Source: an uncultured Lachnospiraceae bacterium (GTDB taxonomy: Bacteria > Bacillota > Clostridia > Lachnospirales > Lachnospiraceae). Taken from it: a stretch of DNA of 64,000 nt. The notes under the pieces are model-generated. The model saw only the letters and a program-made list of their open reading frames with translations, did not search any database and was not told where the DNA came from. Positions within the stretch are counted from its first letter, which is position 1, and every line of letters starts with the position of its first letter. Positions 34,846 to 43,726 of the stretch are shown piece by piece. Location of the stretch: the NCBI GenBank assembly GCA_949471785.1, contig CASWRE010000001.1, forward strand, positions 1 to 64,000, written 5' to 3'. Both the position numbers and the translations under genes were made by a program.

Positions 34846-34948
34846 TAGGGGTGGCTAGAACGACAGGAATCTGCTATAATCATATAAATGCCGCAGAGCG
34901 CGGCCCCTGTTTCTATTTCATAAAGAGACCAAGAGTGAGGTATGTCCG

Positions 34949-35743
34949 ATGACACAGCAGAACACGACAGAGAAAGATCCCACACAGCACAGATATAACG
35001 GCGCCGGTCAGGAAAACCGTCCGAAAAAGCGGCGCAGGCGCAGTAATCCCGCCGCGACGGAATTCGCCGCGAATACCGCATCGTCACAGGAAAGAACAAA
35101 CGGAACCGGACGGGCAGCGACGCCACAGCCTCACACAGAGAAACGCACTATGCAGGCGGACACAGAGCAGACCATTTTACCCGCCGCCTCGACGCCTGAT
35201 GCCGCTCCCAGGACTGAGACAGCGCAAAATAATACCGCCTCTTCGACTGAGACAACACCGGATACCACCCGGGAGCCGGCTCAGGCTGCCGTTGCGGATT
35301 CCGACACGCTGCAGGAAGCCGCTACCGCACTCGCGGAGGCTTCTTCCGCCGCTCCGGAGACTGCCGTAGCGGAAAATATCGATTATCAAGCGGCTTATCA
35401 GGAAATCTACCGGGATATTCTGGAGAATCTGCGTTCTTTCTCCCCCTCGGACCAGGTGGCCTGCAATATTACGGAGGAGCATATCAGCGAATACCTAAAC
35501 AACAGCCATGCGGAAAAAGTCATGCAATTTAAAGAACGCCGCGAAAAACGCTTTTTCGCGGCGCTGGAACTGATTGCCGTACTGGCCGCCGTTGTCCTGG
35601 TGATTCACTATCTGCAGAACAATTCGGCTATTCTGGTCAATATTTTATATATCATCGCCGGTCTCGGCGCTTTGTTCCTGTGGAAATTTCAGCCCAAAAA
35701 TGACGATCAGCCGGGCGGCGGCTCCGACAAGGAGGCCCAATGA
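34949..35743 (+). CDS. Hypothetical protein with low-complexity N-terminus and two C-terminal membrane helices
   Basis: This 264-aa protein has a disordered, Thr/Ala/Glu-rich first 140 residues with a basic patch (RPKKRRRRSNPA), a helical segment (YQAAYQEIYRDILENLRSF) and two hydrophobic helices near the C-terminus (LELIAVLAAVVLVIHYL and ILVNILYIIAGLGALFLW). I recognise no family. It overlaps the start of the SGNH hydrolase gene by 4 bp. Confidence 0.7.
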   Translation: MTQQNTTEKDPTQHRYNGAGQENRPKKRRRRSNPAATEFAANTASSQERTNGTGRAATPQPHTEKRTMQADTEQTILPAASTPDAAPRTETAQNNTASSTETTPDTTREPAQAAVADSDTLQEAATALAEASSAAPETAVAENIDYQAAYQEIYRDILENLRSFSPSDQVACNITEEHISEYLNNSHAEKVMQFKERREKRFFAALELIAVLAAVVLVIHYLQNNSAILVNILYIIAGLGALFLWKFQPKNDDQPGGGSDKEAQ

Positions 35744-36390
35744 ATACGGCAATGTGCGGACGGGTTCTACATAAACCTGTCCGCACATTCGTTTTTCTGG
35801 GAGACAGCATCACTGACTGCGGCCATCTCTGGGACGATGATCCCCGCTGCCTGGGACAGGGTTACGTGCGGGAAATCGCCGATGCTCTGTCTGATCCTTC
35901 CTGCTGTCTGATCAATCTGGGCCAGGACGGATTCACTTCAGCAGACGTCCTGCGCCTGCTGCAAAGGGACGGCCTTCCCCGGCAAAAAGACTGTATCTCC
36001 CTGCTCATCGGCGTCAACGACCTGTCCGTCGGCTATTATGCCGACTCCTCCTGGATTCCCGACAGATTCGCCGCGAACATCCGGGAGATCCTGTCCTTAA
36101 TCCGCCATTCTCACGGTGGAAAACTGATCATCATGGAGCCTTTCCTCTTTCCCCTTCCGGCAGAACACCGGCGTTTGTTTCCCCTCCTGGCCAGGGAACG
36201 GCAAATCCTTCAGGCTGCGGCCGGACAATATGACGGCCTGTATCTGCCTCTCCAGAACGCGCTGAACGAGGCCGCATCCGGACAGGGAGAACGACAGATT
36301 ACCCCCGACGGCATCCATCTGACGGGAGCGGGAAACCGTATTGTAGCTGCCGAATGGCTGAAAGCCTATTCCGCCGCCTTCTTTTCCTGA
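35740..36390 (+). CDS. SGNH/GDSL-family hydrolase
   Basis: This 216-aa hydrolase shows the four blocks of the family: FLGDSITDCG (Ser), LGQDGFTSADV (Gly), LLIGVNDLSVGY (Asn) and ITPDGIHLTGAG (Asp-His). It has no signal peptide, so it probably acts in the cytoplasm on an ester or acetylated sugar. Its last 25 bases overlap the convergent spore-protein gene. Confidence 0.9.
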   Translation: MNTAMCGRVLHKPVRTFVFLGDSITDCGHLWDDDPRCLGQGYVREIADALSDPSCCLINLGQDGFTSADVLRLLQRDGLPRQKDCISLLIGVNDLSVGYYADSSWIPDRFAANIREILSLIRHSHGGKLIIMEPFLFPLPAEHRRLFPLLARERQILQAAAGQYDGLYLPLQNALNEAASGQGERQITPDGIHLTGAGNRIVAAEWLKAYSAAFFS

Positions 36391-36563
36391 CGTTTCCTGC
36401 GGGTCATCAGCCCGCCGATGCGCCCGGTCTCTTTGGCAGACAGCGTTTTCCAGCCGTTCTCCAGCACCCTGTCCAGCAGGCCCAGCTCTTCGGCGATCTC
36501 ATATTTCATCCGTTCCTCTTTTGACATATTGTGTAAATCCGGTTTCTCATCTTTTTTGCTCAT
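36366..36563 (-). CDS. Alpha/beta-type small acid-soluble spore protein
   Basis: This 65-aa protein reads KYEIAEELGLLDRVLENGW then LSAKETGRIGGLMTRR, matching the two SASP alpha/beta blocks: the EIA-E-G germination-protease region and the G-x-GG-x-M DNA-binding block. Such proteins coat spore DNA and protect it from UV. I start it at ATG 36563; the frame runs on to 36650 without support. A sigma-G-like promoter lies directly upstream, which supports the call. Confidence 0.8.
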   Translation of the reverse strand: MSKKDEKPDLHNMSKEERMKYEIAEELGLLDRVLENGWKTLSAKETGRIGGLMTRRKRQEKKAAE

Positions 36564-36586
36564 ACAGTCATCCTCACTTTCCCTTT

Positions 36587-36617
36587 GAGTATGACCGCTT
36601 CCCCCCGTTTTCATACA
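36587..36617 (-). promoter_or_regulatory. Sigma-G-like promoter of the spore-protein gene
   Basis: On the minus strand TGTATG (36612-36617) and CATACTC (36587-36593) are 18 bp apart, about 25 bp before the start codon. This is close to the forespore sigma-G pattern (TGMATA, CATACTA). Confidence 0.55.
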
Positions 36618-36661
36618 TATTTTTTTGAAAAATATGCCATTCGGGAGCACAAAAGGAAACC

Positions 36662-36850
36662 TCAGTCCTCCCTGGGCATGATGATTGCCGCCACCACGTA
36701 AGCAAGAATGCCCGATCCGCCCATGGCGGAGAAGATCACCCAGCCCAGCCTCACCAGGGTAGGATCAATACAAAAATATTCCGCAATACCGCCGCACACA
36801 CCGCAAATCATACCGTTTCTGGAACGGCGCAGCCTTTTTTCTTCATACAT
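36662..36850 (-). CDS. PspC-domain membrane protein
   Basis: This 62-aa protein is essentially one PspC domain: RLRRSRNGMICGVCGGIAEYF, CIDPTLVRLGWVIF and a hydrophobic C-terminus GSGILAYVVAAIIMP. It is the last gene of the PadR operon, 19 bp after the DUF4097 gene. PspC domains take part in envelope-stress responses. Confidence 0.9.
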   Translation of the reverse strand: MYEEKRLRRSRNGMICGVCGGIAEYFCIDPTLVRLGWVIFSAMGGSGILAYVVAAIIMPRED

Positions 36851-36869
36851 AAGTTTACCCTCCTGTTTC

Positions 36870-37715
36870 TCAATCCTGTTTTTTAAAGCCTATATCAATA
36901 TTGCCCATGTTGCTCTTGGCCTCTATCTGGCCGGCGGGACTACGGCCGGGCTCCTCATCCCCTTCGTCCTCCACCTCGATATCTCCCATGTTGGATGTGG
37001 CGGACACATCATAGTCGCTGCGATTGCCCTCAAAAGTCACATCAATATCCCCTGCATTGCTGTTCAAAACGGCCGTCGGCATCCAGGCCGCCTGCTCTAT
37101 GGCCACATCGGCGGCATTGGCGTTCACCTCCAGCTTTTCCCCGACCTGCAGCCTGCCGTCAATGGTGATATCCGAGGCATTTGCCTCAATCAGCAGGCTG
37201 CCCGCCGTCAGGTCTCCGCTGGTAATCTCCCCGCCCGCTCCTGTCAGCGTTATTTTTTTGAACGTATAGCCGGCAGGAATCTTTATCTGCGTCACGGGCT
37301 GATCCATATGCCAGCCCTTCCAGCTGTCCTGTACCGTCAGCGTCCCGTCGACCAGCTCTGCCTTTGTCCTGTCCGAGGATGATTCCACGAAAATCTCTTC
37401 CCCCTCTCCTTCCAGAATCTCCAGAGCGCCGGCCGTCACACTGATGCGCAGATTATTCACCTGTGAAAAACTGACGCCGGTCCCATTGATTCCGGCCGTT
37501 CCTCCCGCGTCTTCCCGGGACGACCGCCGGGCAAAGGAAAACCCGGCCAGACGGCGGACAACGTCATTCTTCCAGAAATCCAGGGGCGCCTCCCCGCCTA
37601 TGCGGCTGACCTCCTCGAAGCTCCCGCCCAGCACAAAGCCCGCCCCCATGCAGCCCGCTCCGGCCAGCACAAATAACAGGCAAAAAATAAAAAAAATCCG
37701 TATGGCGATCTTCAT
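36870..37715 (-). CDS. DUF4097-family envelope protein
   Basis: This 281-aa protein has one N-terminal membrane helix (IFFIFCLLFVLAGAGCMGAGF) and a long repeat-rich beta region (ANASDITIDG, NANAADVAIEQ, NSNAGDIDVTFEG, TSNMGDIEVED, KSNMGNIDIGF), typical of DUF4097 beta-solenoid proteins. It overlaps the DUF1700 gene by 4 bp. DUF1700/DUF4097/PadR sets are a common but poorly understood envelope module. Confidence 0.85.
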   Translation of the reverse strand: MKIAIRIFFIFCLLFVLAGAGCMGAGFVLGGSFEEVSRIGGEAPLDFWKNDVVRRLAGFSFARRSSREDAGGTAGINGTGVSFSQVNNLRISVTAGALEILEGEGEEIFVESSSDRTKAELVDGTLTVQDSWKGWHMDQPVTQIKIPAGYTFKKITLTGAGGEITSGDLTAGSLLIEANASDITIDGRLQVGEKLEVNANAADVAIEQAAWMPTAVLNSNAGDIDVTFEGNRSDYDVSATSNMGDIEVEDEGDEEPGRSPAGQIEAKSNMGNIDIGFKKQD

Positions 37716-38407
37716 GCCCGCTCTCCTTTCTTTCTGAACCGCTTCACGATCCCGCCGAGCCCTTCAAAAAACCGGCGCGCATAGCGCCACAGGGCCGGCA
37801 GGAGCCGAAACGCCACCAGGGTAAACAAAATAAACAGCAGCATGGCGGCCGCCATGCAGAAAAATCCGCTTCCGATAATCAAAAGCCCGCTCCCCGCATA
37901 GGACGCCATTTTGACGGAACCGTAAATGACCAGTCCGACGCCGGTAATGGCCAGCGCCGCCCCGCTGATGGACGTCCCCAGCACCAGGGTACATAAAAAA
38001 GTCAAAACGCCTATACCCAGGCCCAGCAGGCCGCCGCCAATGCCGGTGATAATCGGCGAGCAGAATACCGCCGCAACGATCACCAGCACTAGAACGCTTT
38101 TTCCGTCCGGCTTCTTTCTCCCCGGCATCCGGCGCTCCACAGGCCTCTGATATTGCTCCTGGTCGGCGCCCTCTGTATAGCCGGCCTCCGTGTATTCACC
38201 GTCCGTCCCGTCGTCTTTCAGATCTTTAATGATCCGTCTGGCCGCCTGCCGGGGTGAACCCAGGCGCTCAATCACCTCCGCCTCCCCTTCCGGCCCGGCC
38301 ACGTCAAAATACTCCTCAAAATACGAAAGCGCCTGGCTTCTCTCCTCCGGGGGCAGCTCGGAGAGCAGCTTTTCCAGCTCACGCATAAATGTCACTCTGT
38401 CCATCAT
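37712..38407 (-). CDS. DUF1700-family membrane protein
   Basis: This 231-aa protein begins with the DUF1700 (HAAS-like) helical domain: FMRELEKLLSELPPEERSQA and YFEEYFDVAGPEGEAEVIERLG. A basic linker and about three to four membrane helices follow (VLVLVIVAAVFCSPIITG, LGIGVLTFLCTLVLG, GLLIIGSGFFCMAAAMLLF). The domain often works as a sensor or anti-sigma-like part. It overlaps the PadR gene by 4 bp. Confidence 0.88.
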   Translation of the reverse strand: MMDRVTFMRELEKLLSELPPEERSQALSYFEEYFDVAGPEGEAEVIERLGSPRQAARRIIKDLKDDGTDGEYTEAGYTEGADQEQYQRPVERRMPGRKKPDGKSVLVLVIVAAVFCSPIITGIGGGLLGLGIGVLTFLCTLVLGTSISGAALAITGVGLVIYGSVKMASYAGSGLLIIGSGFFCMAAAMLLFILFTLVAFRLLPALWRYARRFFEGLGGIVKRFRKKGERA

Positions 38408-38721
38408 TCTCTCCCCTCAAATAATCTGGTTATTTTTGTGGAATAGTTGATCCACTCGCCCTGATACATCTGAAGCTGGGCCGCGCCCCGGTCTGTCAGC
38501 TTATAGTATCTGCGGTTTCTGCCACCGTATTCCCTGTCATAGGCCATCAGGCAGCCGTCCTTCTGCAGCCTCCGGAGCACCGGATACAGCGTGGACTCCG
38601 ATACCTCTAGCGCCCGGCGCACCTCCTGCGTTATCCTGTAACCATATGTACCCTCCCGCTCCCTGGATATGACCGCCAGCACAATGGCATCCAGCAGCGA
38701 AGCGCCTGTATTAAATACCAT
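38404..38721 (-). CDS. PadR-family transcriptional regulator
   Basis: This 105-aa regulator is a PadR winged helix: LLDAIVLAVISREREGTYGY, LEVSESTLYPVLRRLQKDG and the wing GGRNRRYYKLTDRGAAQL. It leads the operon with DUF1700, DUF4097 and PspC and probably represses it from the repeated site upstream. Confidence 0.92.
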   Translation of the reverse strand: MVFNTGASLLDAIVLAVISREREGTYGYRITQEVRRALEVSESTLYPVLRRLQKDGCLMAYDREYGGRNRRYYKLTDRGAAQLQMYQGEWINYSTKITRLFEGRE

Positions 38722-38736
38722 GCCATCCCTCCATTG

Positions 38737-38855
38737 CCTCTGATAATAAAAGGCGCAGAATGCGCCGCTAATCTGATTATCAGAGGAGGGTTTTTGCCTC
38801 TGATAATATTATAGTTCCTTCTATATTATATATCATATAATATTATATTTGTCAA
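38737..38855 (-). promoter_or_regulatory. Promoter and triple CCTCTGATAAT operator of the PadR operon
   Basis: CCTCTGATAAT occurs at 38737-38747 and 38797-38807, and inverted as ATTATCAGAGG at 38776-38786. A minus-strand TTGACA lies at 38850-38855 with TATATA/TATAAT-type -10 options at 38825-38832. The repeats lie between the promoter and the PadR start and fit an autoregulatory operator. Confidence 0.65.
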
Positions 38856-38904
38856 CAATAAAACATATCGGGAATCAGGATTCCCTGCAGTCTTTGTTAC
38901 TTTG

Positions 38905-40635
38905 TCAAAAATGCATATGATACAGGCTCTCATACACGCCCTTTTTCGCCAGCAGCTCCTCATGGGTTCCCTGCTCCGCAATGCCGTTCTCCGTCAGCAC
39001 CAGGATGCGCCCCGCGTTGCGGATTGTGGTGAGCCTATGAGCAATGACAAAGGTGGTCCTGTCCTTTGCCAGCTCCTCTAAAGAACCCTGCACTACTTTC
39101 TCACTCTCATTGTCCAGGGCCGAGGTTGCCTCATCAAAAATCAGAATCGGCGGATTCTTCAGGAACACCCGGGCGATGGACAGGCGCTGCTTCTGACCGC
39201 CGGAGAGTTTCACGCCCCGCTGGCCGATATCCGTATCATACCCCTCGGGGAACGCCATGATAAAGTCATGGGCATTGGCCCGGCGGGCCGCCCGGATCAC
39301 CTCCTCGTCAGAAGCCCCCGGTTTCCCGTAACGGATATTCTCCATAATCGTTCCGGAAAACAGGTACACGTCCTGCTGTACAATGCCGACGGCATTCCGC
39401 AGATCCTCCAGTTTCATATCGCGGATATCTATGCCGTCGATGCGGATTACCCCCTCCGACACTTCATAAAACCGTGGGATCAGACTGCACAGCGTGGTCT
39501 TTCCCACGCCAGAGGAGCCCACCAGGGCCATGTACTCCCCGGCCTTTACATCCAGGTTGATGTGATTCAGCACCCGCTCATTATTATCCTCATAATGAAA
39601 AGATACGTTGTCAAACACGATGTCTCCCCGCAGATTTTTCGCGGGCAGAGCCCCCGGTTTATCGGAGATATCCGGAGCAATCGACAGGATCTCCAGAAAA
39701 CGTTCAAAGCCCGTATAGCCGTTCTGGAAGGTTTCCGCAGAATTTACCAGCTTCTTCACCGGCTCCGTAAAATTATTGATATAGAGCATGAAGGTGATCA
39801 GATCCGCCACATCCACCTGCCCCGTGACCAGGAAATTTCCGCCCGCCAGCAGCACCCCCACCGTCACCAGGGTAGTCAGGGCATTCAGCCCGGAATGGTA
39901 CATACCCATATATTGATAGCTCGTTTTTTTAGCGTTGACAAAATTACTGTTGCCCTGTTCAAATTTTTTCAGTTCCTCCTCCTCGTTGGCAAAGGATTTC
40001 ACTACCCGGATTCCCGACAGGCTGTCCTCGATCTGGCTGTTGATATCGGCAATTCTGGCGCGGTTTCTGGCAAAGGCCCGTTTCATCTTAAAATTATAAT
40101 ACACCGCGTAAGCCGCCATCAGCGGGACAAACGCGAAAGCCACCAGCGTCAGTTTTCCGTTCACCCGGCTTAAAATCACAAAGGAACCCACAATCCGAAT
40201 CACGGAGATCAGCACATCCTCGGGCCCGTGGTGCAGAAGCTCGCTGATATCAAAAAGGTCGCTGGTGATCCGGGACAGGAGATGCCCCACTTTCTGGTTA
40301 TCATAGAAAGCAAAGGACAGTTTCTGATAATGGCCGAAGATATCGCCGCGCATATCCGCTTCCATCTTGGCTCCCATGATATGGCCGAAATAGGCAATAT
40401 AGAAATTACAGCCAAACTCCACCAGCACCAGCGCCACCAAAATGACGCCCATACGAAAAATGGCTTGTCTGGCCTCACTGGCGTCAAAATAAACCACCTC
40501 ACTGGTAATGTAGCGCACCACCAGCGGAATCACCAGCGTTACCGCAGCTCCCAATACCGCAAAAAACAAGTCGCTGTACAGCAGAAAACGGTAGGGCCGA
40601 TAGTAGGCAAACATTTTCTTAAGTTTCTCTATCAT
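38905..40635 (-). CDS. ABC transporter, fused permease-ATPase (exporter type)
   Basis: This 576-aa half transporter has six membrane helices (about residues 18-310) and a C-terminal ATPase: Walker A VGSSGVGKTTLCSL, Q-loop GIVQQDVYLFSG, signature VKLSGGQKQRLSIARV, Walker B LIFDEATSALD and H-loop VIAHRLTTI. It is of the MsbA/BmrA type and acts as a homodimer or with a distant partner. Substrate is unknown. Its start overlaps tadA by 17 bp. Confidence 0.92.
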   Translation of the reverse strand: MIEKLKKMFAYYRPYRFLLYSDLFFAVLGAAVTLVIPLVVRYITSEVVYFDASEARQAIFRMGVILVALVLVEFGCNFYIAYFGHIMGAKMEADMRGDIFGHYQKLSFAFYDNQKVGHLLSRITSDLFDISELLHHGPEDVLISVIRIVGSFVILSRVNGKLTLVAFAFVPLMAAYAVYYNFKMKRAFARNRARIADINSQIEDSLSGIRVVKSFANEEEELKKFEQGNSNFVNAKKTSYQYMGMYHSGLNALTTLVTVGVLLAGGNFLVTGQVDVADLITFMLYINNFTEPVKKLVNSAETFQNGYTGFERFLEILSIAPDISDKPGALPAKNLRGDIVFDNVSFHYEDNNERVLNHINLDVKAGEYMALVGSSGVGKTTLCSLIPRFYEVSEGVIRIDGIDIRDMKLEDLRNAVGIVQQDVYLFSGTIMENIRYGKPGASDEEVIRAARRANAHDFIMAFPEGYDTDIGQRGVKLSGGQKQRLSIARVFLKNPPILIFDEATSALDNESEKVVQGSLEELAKDRTTFVIAHRLTTIRNAGRILVLTENGIAEQGTHEELLAKKGVYESLYHMHF

Positions 40636-41128
40636 CTTTTCTTTCCTCCATTTCCTTTTTCTTTTTTATTCTCAATCGGTGAAAAAAATCCGAAAGCATG
40701 GCGCTGCACTCCTCCTCCAGCACGCCCCGGGTGATCTCCGCCTGATGGTTAAACGCTTCCATCTGCAGCAAGTTCAGCACCGATCCGGCACAGCCTGCCT
40801 TGGCGTTCATGCTGCCGATCACCACCCGGGGAATTCTGGCCTGCACAATGGCCCCGGCGCACATCTGACACGGCTCCAAAGTAATATACATGGTACATTC
40901 CTCCAGCCTCCAGTCCCCTTCCCGCCTGCTGGCCCGCCGTATGGCATTCAGCTCCGCGTGTGAGAGCGTATTTTTATCCGTATTCCGCCGATTATATCCC
41001 CGGGCAATGATCTTCCCTTCCTTCACCAAAACACATCCGATCGGTACCTCCTCCAGCTTCTCCGCTTTCCTGGCCTGCCGCAGGGCTTCCCGCATAAACC
41101 GTTCATCCTCCGTCATAATTCTTCGCAT
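40619..41128 (-). CDS. tadA: tRNA-specific adenosine deaminase
   Basis: TadA makes inosine at tRNA-Arg position 34. The 169-aa protein has the zinc motifs SHAELNAI (His, catalytic Glu) and LEPCQMCAGAIVQAR (two Cys), plus EEVPIGCVLV and the MNAKAGCAGSVLNLL segment. The start at ATG 41128 has AGGAGGGG seven bases upstream. The basic C-terminal tail (RIKKKKEMEERKDD) overlaps the ABC transporter gene. Confidence 0.95.
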   Translation of the reverse strand: MRRIMTEDERFMREALRQARKAEKLEEVPIGCVLVKEGKIIARGYNRRNTDKNTLSHAELNAIRRASRREGDWRLEECTMYITLEPCQMCAGAIVQARIPRVVIGSMNAKAGCAGSVLNLLQMEAFNHQAEITRGVLEEECSAMLSDFFHRLRIKKKKEMEERKDDRET

Positions 41129-41180
41129 ATCCTTGCCCCTCCTGCCATATAATAAGTAGAAAACCCTCAGGAGTCAATAC

Positions 41181-42659
41181 ATGTCTGAATATCAACGCTT
41201 TATTTCTTATATGTATGAGTACCGCAACGGGAAAAAATCCACCAACTGCGGCTATGCCCGGGTCGAAAACCGAAATCGGCTGTGCCGCCTGGAAATACAT
41301 ATGAAGACCTCCCCTCAGACCCTGGAAGAACCCCTGCGCATCTATGGCTGTTTCCACCGGGACGGCCGGCTTTTCGGTATTCTCCTCGGTCAGCATGCCC
41401 CTGTCCTGGATATGGTCAACTGGCGTTACCAGGGCGATCCCGACAATCTGAACGCGTCCCTGGTGCCGCTGTCCCAGCTGGAAGGCCTGATCCTAAGCGA
41501 CGGCAGCCAGATCGCCTACTGCAGTATGTGGAACGATACCGTTATAGATCCGGGCCAGATGACCCTCTATGCAAGAGAAGAACCTGCATCCGTCGAAAAA
41601 GCATCGTCTGAGCCGCAAAAGGAAGTCTCTCCAGAAGCGGCGGCTCTTTCAGACGACATCCCGGAGGCGAATAAAAAGACGCATGACTTCACACAGGCGA
41701 ATACCACCGGCATCCCACCGGCGGAAGGCAAAAGCGCCGACCCTTCGCCACAGACAGATGACAAAAGGGCCGTCCCTTCGCCACAGGCAGACGCGGCGGA
41801 CGCTATGGATCTCGCAGCCGATTCCGTGGACATTGCCTCCGGCTCTATGGATCTCGCAACCGATTCCGCAAATATTTCCTCCGGCTCTATGGATCTCGCA
41901 GCCGATTCCGCGGATATTTCCTCCGACTCTATAGATATCCCTCCGGAGGATGACGGAAACCCACAGGTCCCGCCGACTTCCGCCCAGGGAGATGAAAACG
42001 ATATGGGCGACGGAATCTCTCCGTCTGCCGCCCCCGCAGATACCGCCCCCGTCGATACCATCGTTTCCGCGGCAGCCTCTCTCTCTCCGGACAACGGCGC
42101 CCCTGATGAGACAGCGACAGACGGCATGTCCGACGGGGAACCCCCCGAAACCGCGCCCTGTGACGCCGTCTCCGCCGCCGACGCCAAACCAGACGCTCAA
42201 ATGGCCCGCGCCCAGATGCCGGAATCCAGCCCGGCCGATTTTGCCCTGGCTTTTCAGAAAAAACAGGCCGGTCAAAATCCTGTCGAAACCGCCGGCAGTC
42301 CGTCCCGCACTTCTTCCCCCTGGGAACAAGTGCAGGCAGCCTACCCTCAGATCAATCCTTTCACCGACGATGAGATCAGGGACTGCGTCCGCATCGAACT
42401 GACGGACCTGCCCACACTCCGCCAAAACGGATGGCGCATCGCCGGAAACCGTTTTATCCTCCACAGTTTCCAGAAAAACCGTCATCTGGTCCTGGGGCGT
42501 CTGAAAAACAACGGCCGCTATATTTTTGCCGTGCCCGGCTATTATGATAACCAGGAACGGTTCATGGCCAATATGTTTGGATTTCCCTATTTCAAATCCT
42601 CCGACGGCGGCCCGCTTCGGTACGGCCAGAAGGGTTATTGGTACCGGCTGCTCTATTGA
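41181..42659 (+). CDS. DUF6128-type protein with a repetitive central region
   Basis: This 492-aa protein has a conserved N-terminal domain (about 1-130; YQRFISYMYEYRNGKKS ... RNRLCRLEIHMK) and a C-terminal domain (about 390-492; LPTLRQNGWRIAGNRF ... NMFGFPYFKSSDGG) seen together in Lachnospiraceae proteins of unknown function. The acidic linker between them contains a 14-residue repeat (SMDLAADSxDISSG) in three full copies plus a partial one, encoded by 42-bp units at about 41800-41940. No membrane helix or enzyme motif is visible. Confidence 0.75.
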   Translation: MSEYQRFISYMYEYRNGKKSTNCGYARVENRNRLCRLEIHMKTSPQTLEEPLRIYGCFHRDGRLFGILLGQHAPVLDMVNWRYQGDPDNLNASLVPLSQLEGLILSDGSQIAYCSMWNDTVIDPGQMTLYAREEPASVEKASSEPQKEVSPEAAALSDDIPEANKKTHDFTQANTTGIPPAEGKSADPSPQTDDKRAVPSPQADAADAMDLAADSVDIASGSMDLATDSANISSGSMDLAADSADISSDSIDIPPEDDGNPQVPPTSAQGDENDMGDGISPSAAPADTAPVDTIVSAAASLSPDNGAPDETATDGMSDGEPPETAPCDAVSAADAKPDAQMARAQMPESSPADFALAFQKKQAGQNPVETAGSPSRTSSPWEQVQAAYPQINPFTDDEIRDCVRIELTDLPTLRQNGWRIAGNRFILHSFQKNRHLVLGRLKNNGRYIFAVPGYYDNQERFMANMFGFPYFKSSDGGPLRYGQKGYWYRLLY

Positions 42660-42712
42660 TCCGCCGCCGGTCCGCCGCCCTTTGTCCCTTTCCCGTAAAA
42701 AGCCCGAAAGAA

Positions 42713-42752
42713 AAATACTGCGCCGCCTGTTCCCTAAAGCGGCGCAGTATTT
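42713..42752. terminator. Bidirectional terminator
   Basis: AAATACTGCGCCGC and GCGGCGCAGTATTT form a perfect 14-bp stem with a 12-nt loop, between the convergent DUF6128 and 42792-43427 genes. Confidence 0.8.
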
Positions 42753-42791
42753 CTTCGTCCCTGTCCCGTCTGACCGGTTGTCGGCCTGCCG

Positions 42792-43427
42792 TCAAAGCCC
42801 CAGTTCCTTATCCGTCTGCTCGGCTGCTCCCGTCCAGACAGAACTCTCCCTCGGAAAAGCCAGTAAAAAACCGTCCTTCGCCGCGCGGCTCAACAGAGAA
42901 AATTCTTCTTCCAGCCCACACATTTTCGGCACGACACAGGCGCTGCCGTAAACGTCCCTGGCAATCTTCGCGATCAGATTCTCTTCCTTCATCGTCCCGA
43001 TACCCAGAAGAAGACTCTTGTAATTTTTATCCTTCTGACAGAGCATGATATACAAAGATACCAGATTGACGTACTCCAGATACAGCACATGGCAAAGCGC
43101 CTCTGTCGTTCCCTCGGCAAACATAAGATCTTCATAGACTTTACGCACCCTTTTCTCGACGCGGCCTCTGCCGAAGAAACTGTTCAGCTGATCCTTTTGA
43201 TAGGACAGCTCCATCCACTGCGCCATAAACTGATCCGCTCCCGTGACATGTCCGCTCTTATCCAGATACCTCTTTTCCCAGAGCTTTTGGCGCAGCAGAT
43301 TTTCCGGAGAACGCTCCTCGGCCAGACCCTGTTCCAGATATTGCCTCTTCTCCTCTGCCTCCGTAGAAAGATTATACCCCTCCAGCCAGTTATCTATAAT
43401 CGGCGCTTCCCGTCTCTTCTCTAACAT
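42792..43427 (-). CDS. Conserved helical protein of unknown function
   Basis: This 211-aa protein is almost wholly alpha-helical and charged, with segments KRREAPIIDNWLEGYNLSTE, GADQFMAQWMELSY and LGIGTMKEENLIAKIARDVY. It resembles uncharacterised Lachnospiraceae proteins (DUF6553-like), but I am not certain of the family. I choose ATG 43427 because GGAGG lies just upstream; the frame reaches 43463. Confidence 0.65.
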   Translation of the reverse strand: MLEKRREAPIIDNWLEGYNLSTEAEEKRQYLEQGLAEERSPENLLRQKLWEKRYLDKSGHVTGADQFMAQWMELSYQKDQLNSFFGRGRVEKRVRKVYEDLMFAEGTTEALCHVLYLEYVNLVSLYIMLCQKDKNYKSLLLGIGTMKEENLIAKIARDVYGSACVVPKMCGLEEEFSLLSRAAKDGFLLAFPRESSVWTGAAEQTDKELGL

Positions 43428-43586
43428 ACCGTCCTCCATTGTTTTTTTCGTGTGCCGGCACATTGCCTTCTAAAAACTGCACCACCACGGCTTCCCTTAC
43501 GGGCATATTTTATTTATTCTATCATATGCCAACCCGGTCCGCAAGCCGCCAAATAAAATCCCGGCCTGTCAAATATTCTGCAAATG

Positions 43587-43719
43587 GTAACTGTTCAGTA
43601 CCTTCACAGTTACGATGCAAAATCCAATTAAAATCGCCTGCGGCGATGGGATTTTGCACACTTGAATCATGTTTTTACGGTCTCAGCAGCAAGTGCTTCG
43701 GCCTGTACTGAACAGTTAA
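43587..43719 (-). repeat. Structured dispersed repeat, copy D
   Basis: The TAACTGTTCAGTAC (43588-43601) and GTACTGAACAGTTA (43705-43718) ends pair perfectly. Read on the minus strand it has stem-loop I GGCCGAAGCA/TGCTGAGACC with loop CTTGC, the box AAAACATGATTCAAGTG, stem-loop II TGCAAAATCC/GGATTTTGCA with inner ATCGCC/GGCGAT, and the 3' hairpin CGTAACTGT/ACAGTTACC-like. The flanks TGCAAATG (43579-43586) and TACAAATG (43720-43727) match in 7 of 8 bases. Confidence 0.85.
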
Positions 43720-43726
43720 TACAAAT

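Noticed and set aside
41800-41940. Possible CRISPR array
   Set aside because: The repeats are 42-bp in-frame tandem units with no unique spacers and no cas genes nearby.
41567-42485. Antisense frames over the DUF6128 repeat region
   Set aside because: They mirror the acidic low-complexity linker in the reverse strand and give Ser/Gly-rich nonsense.
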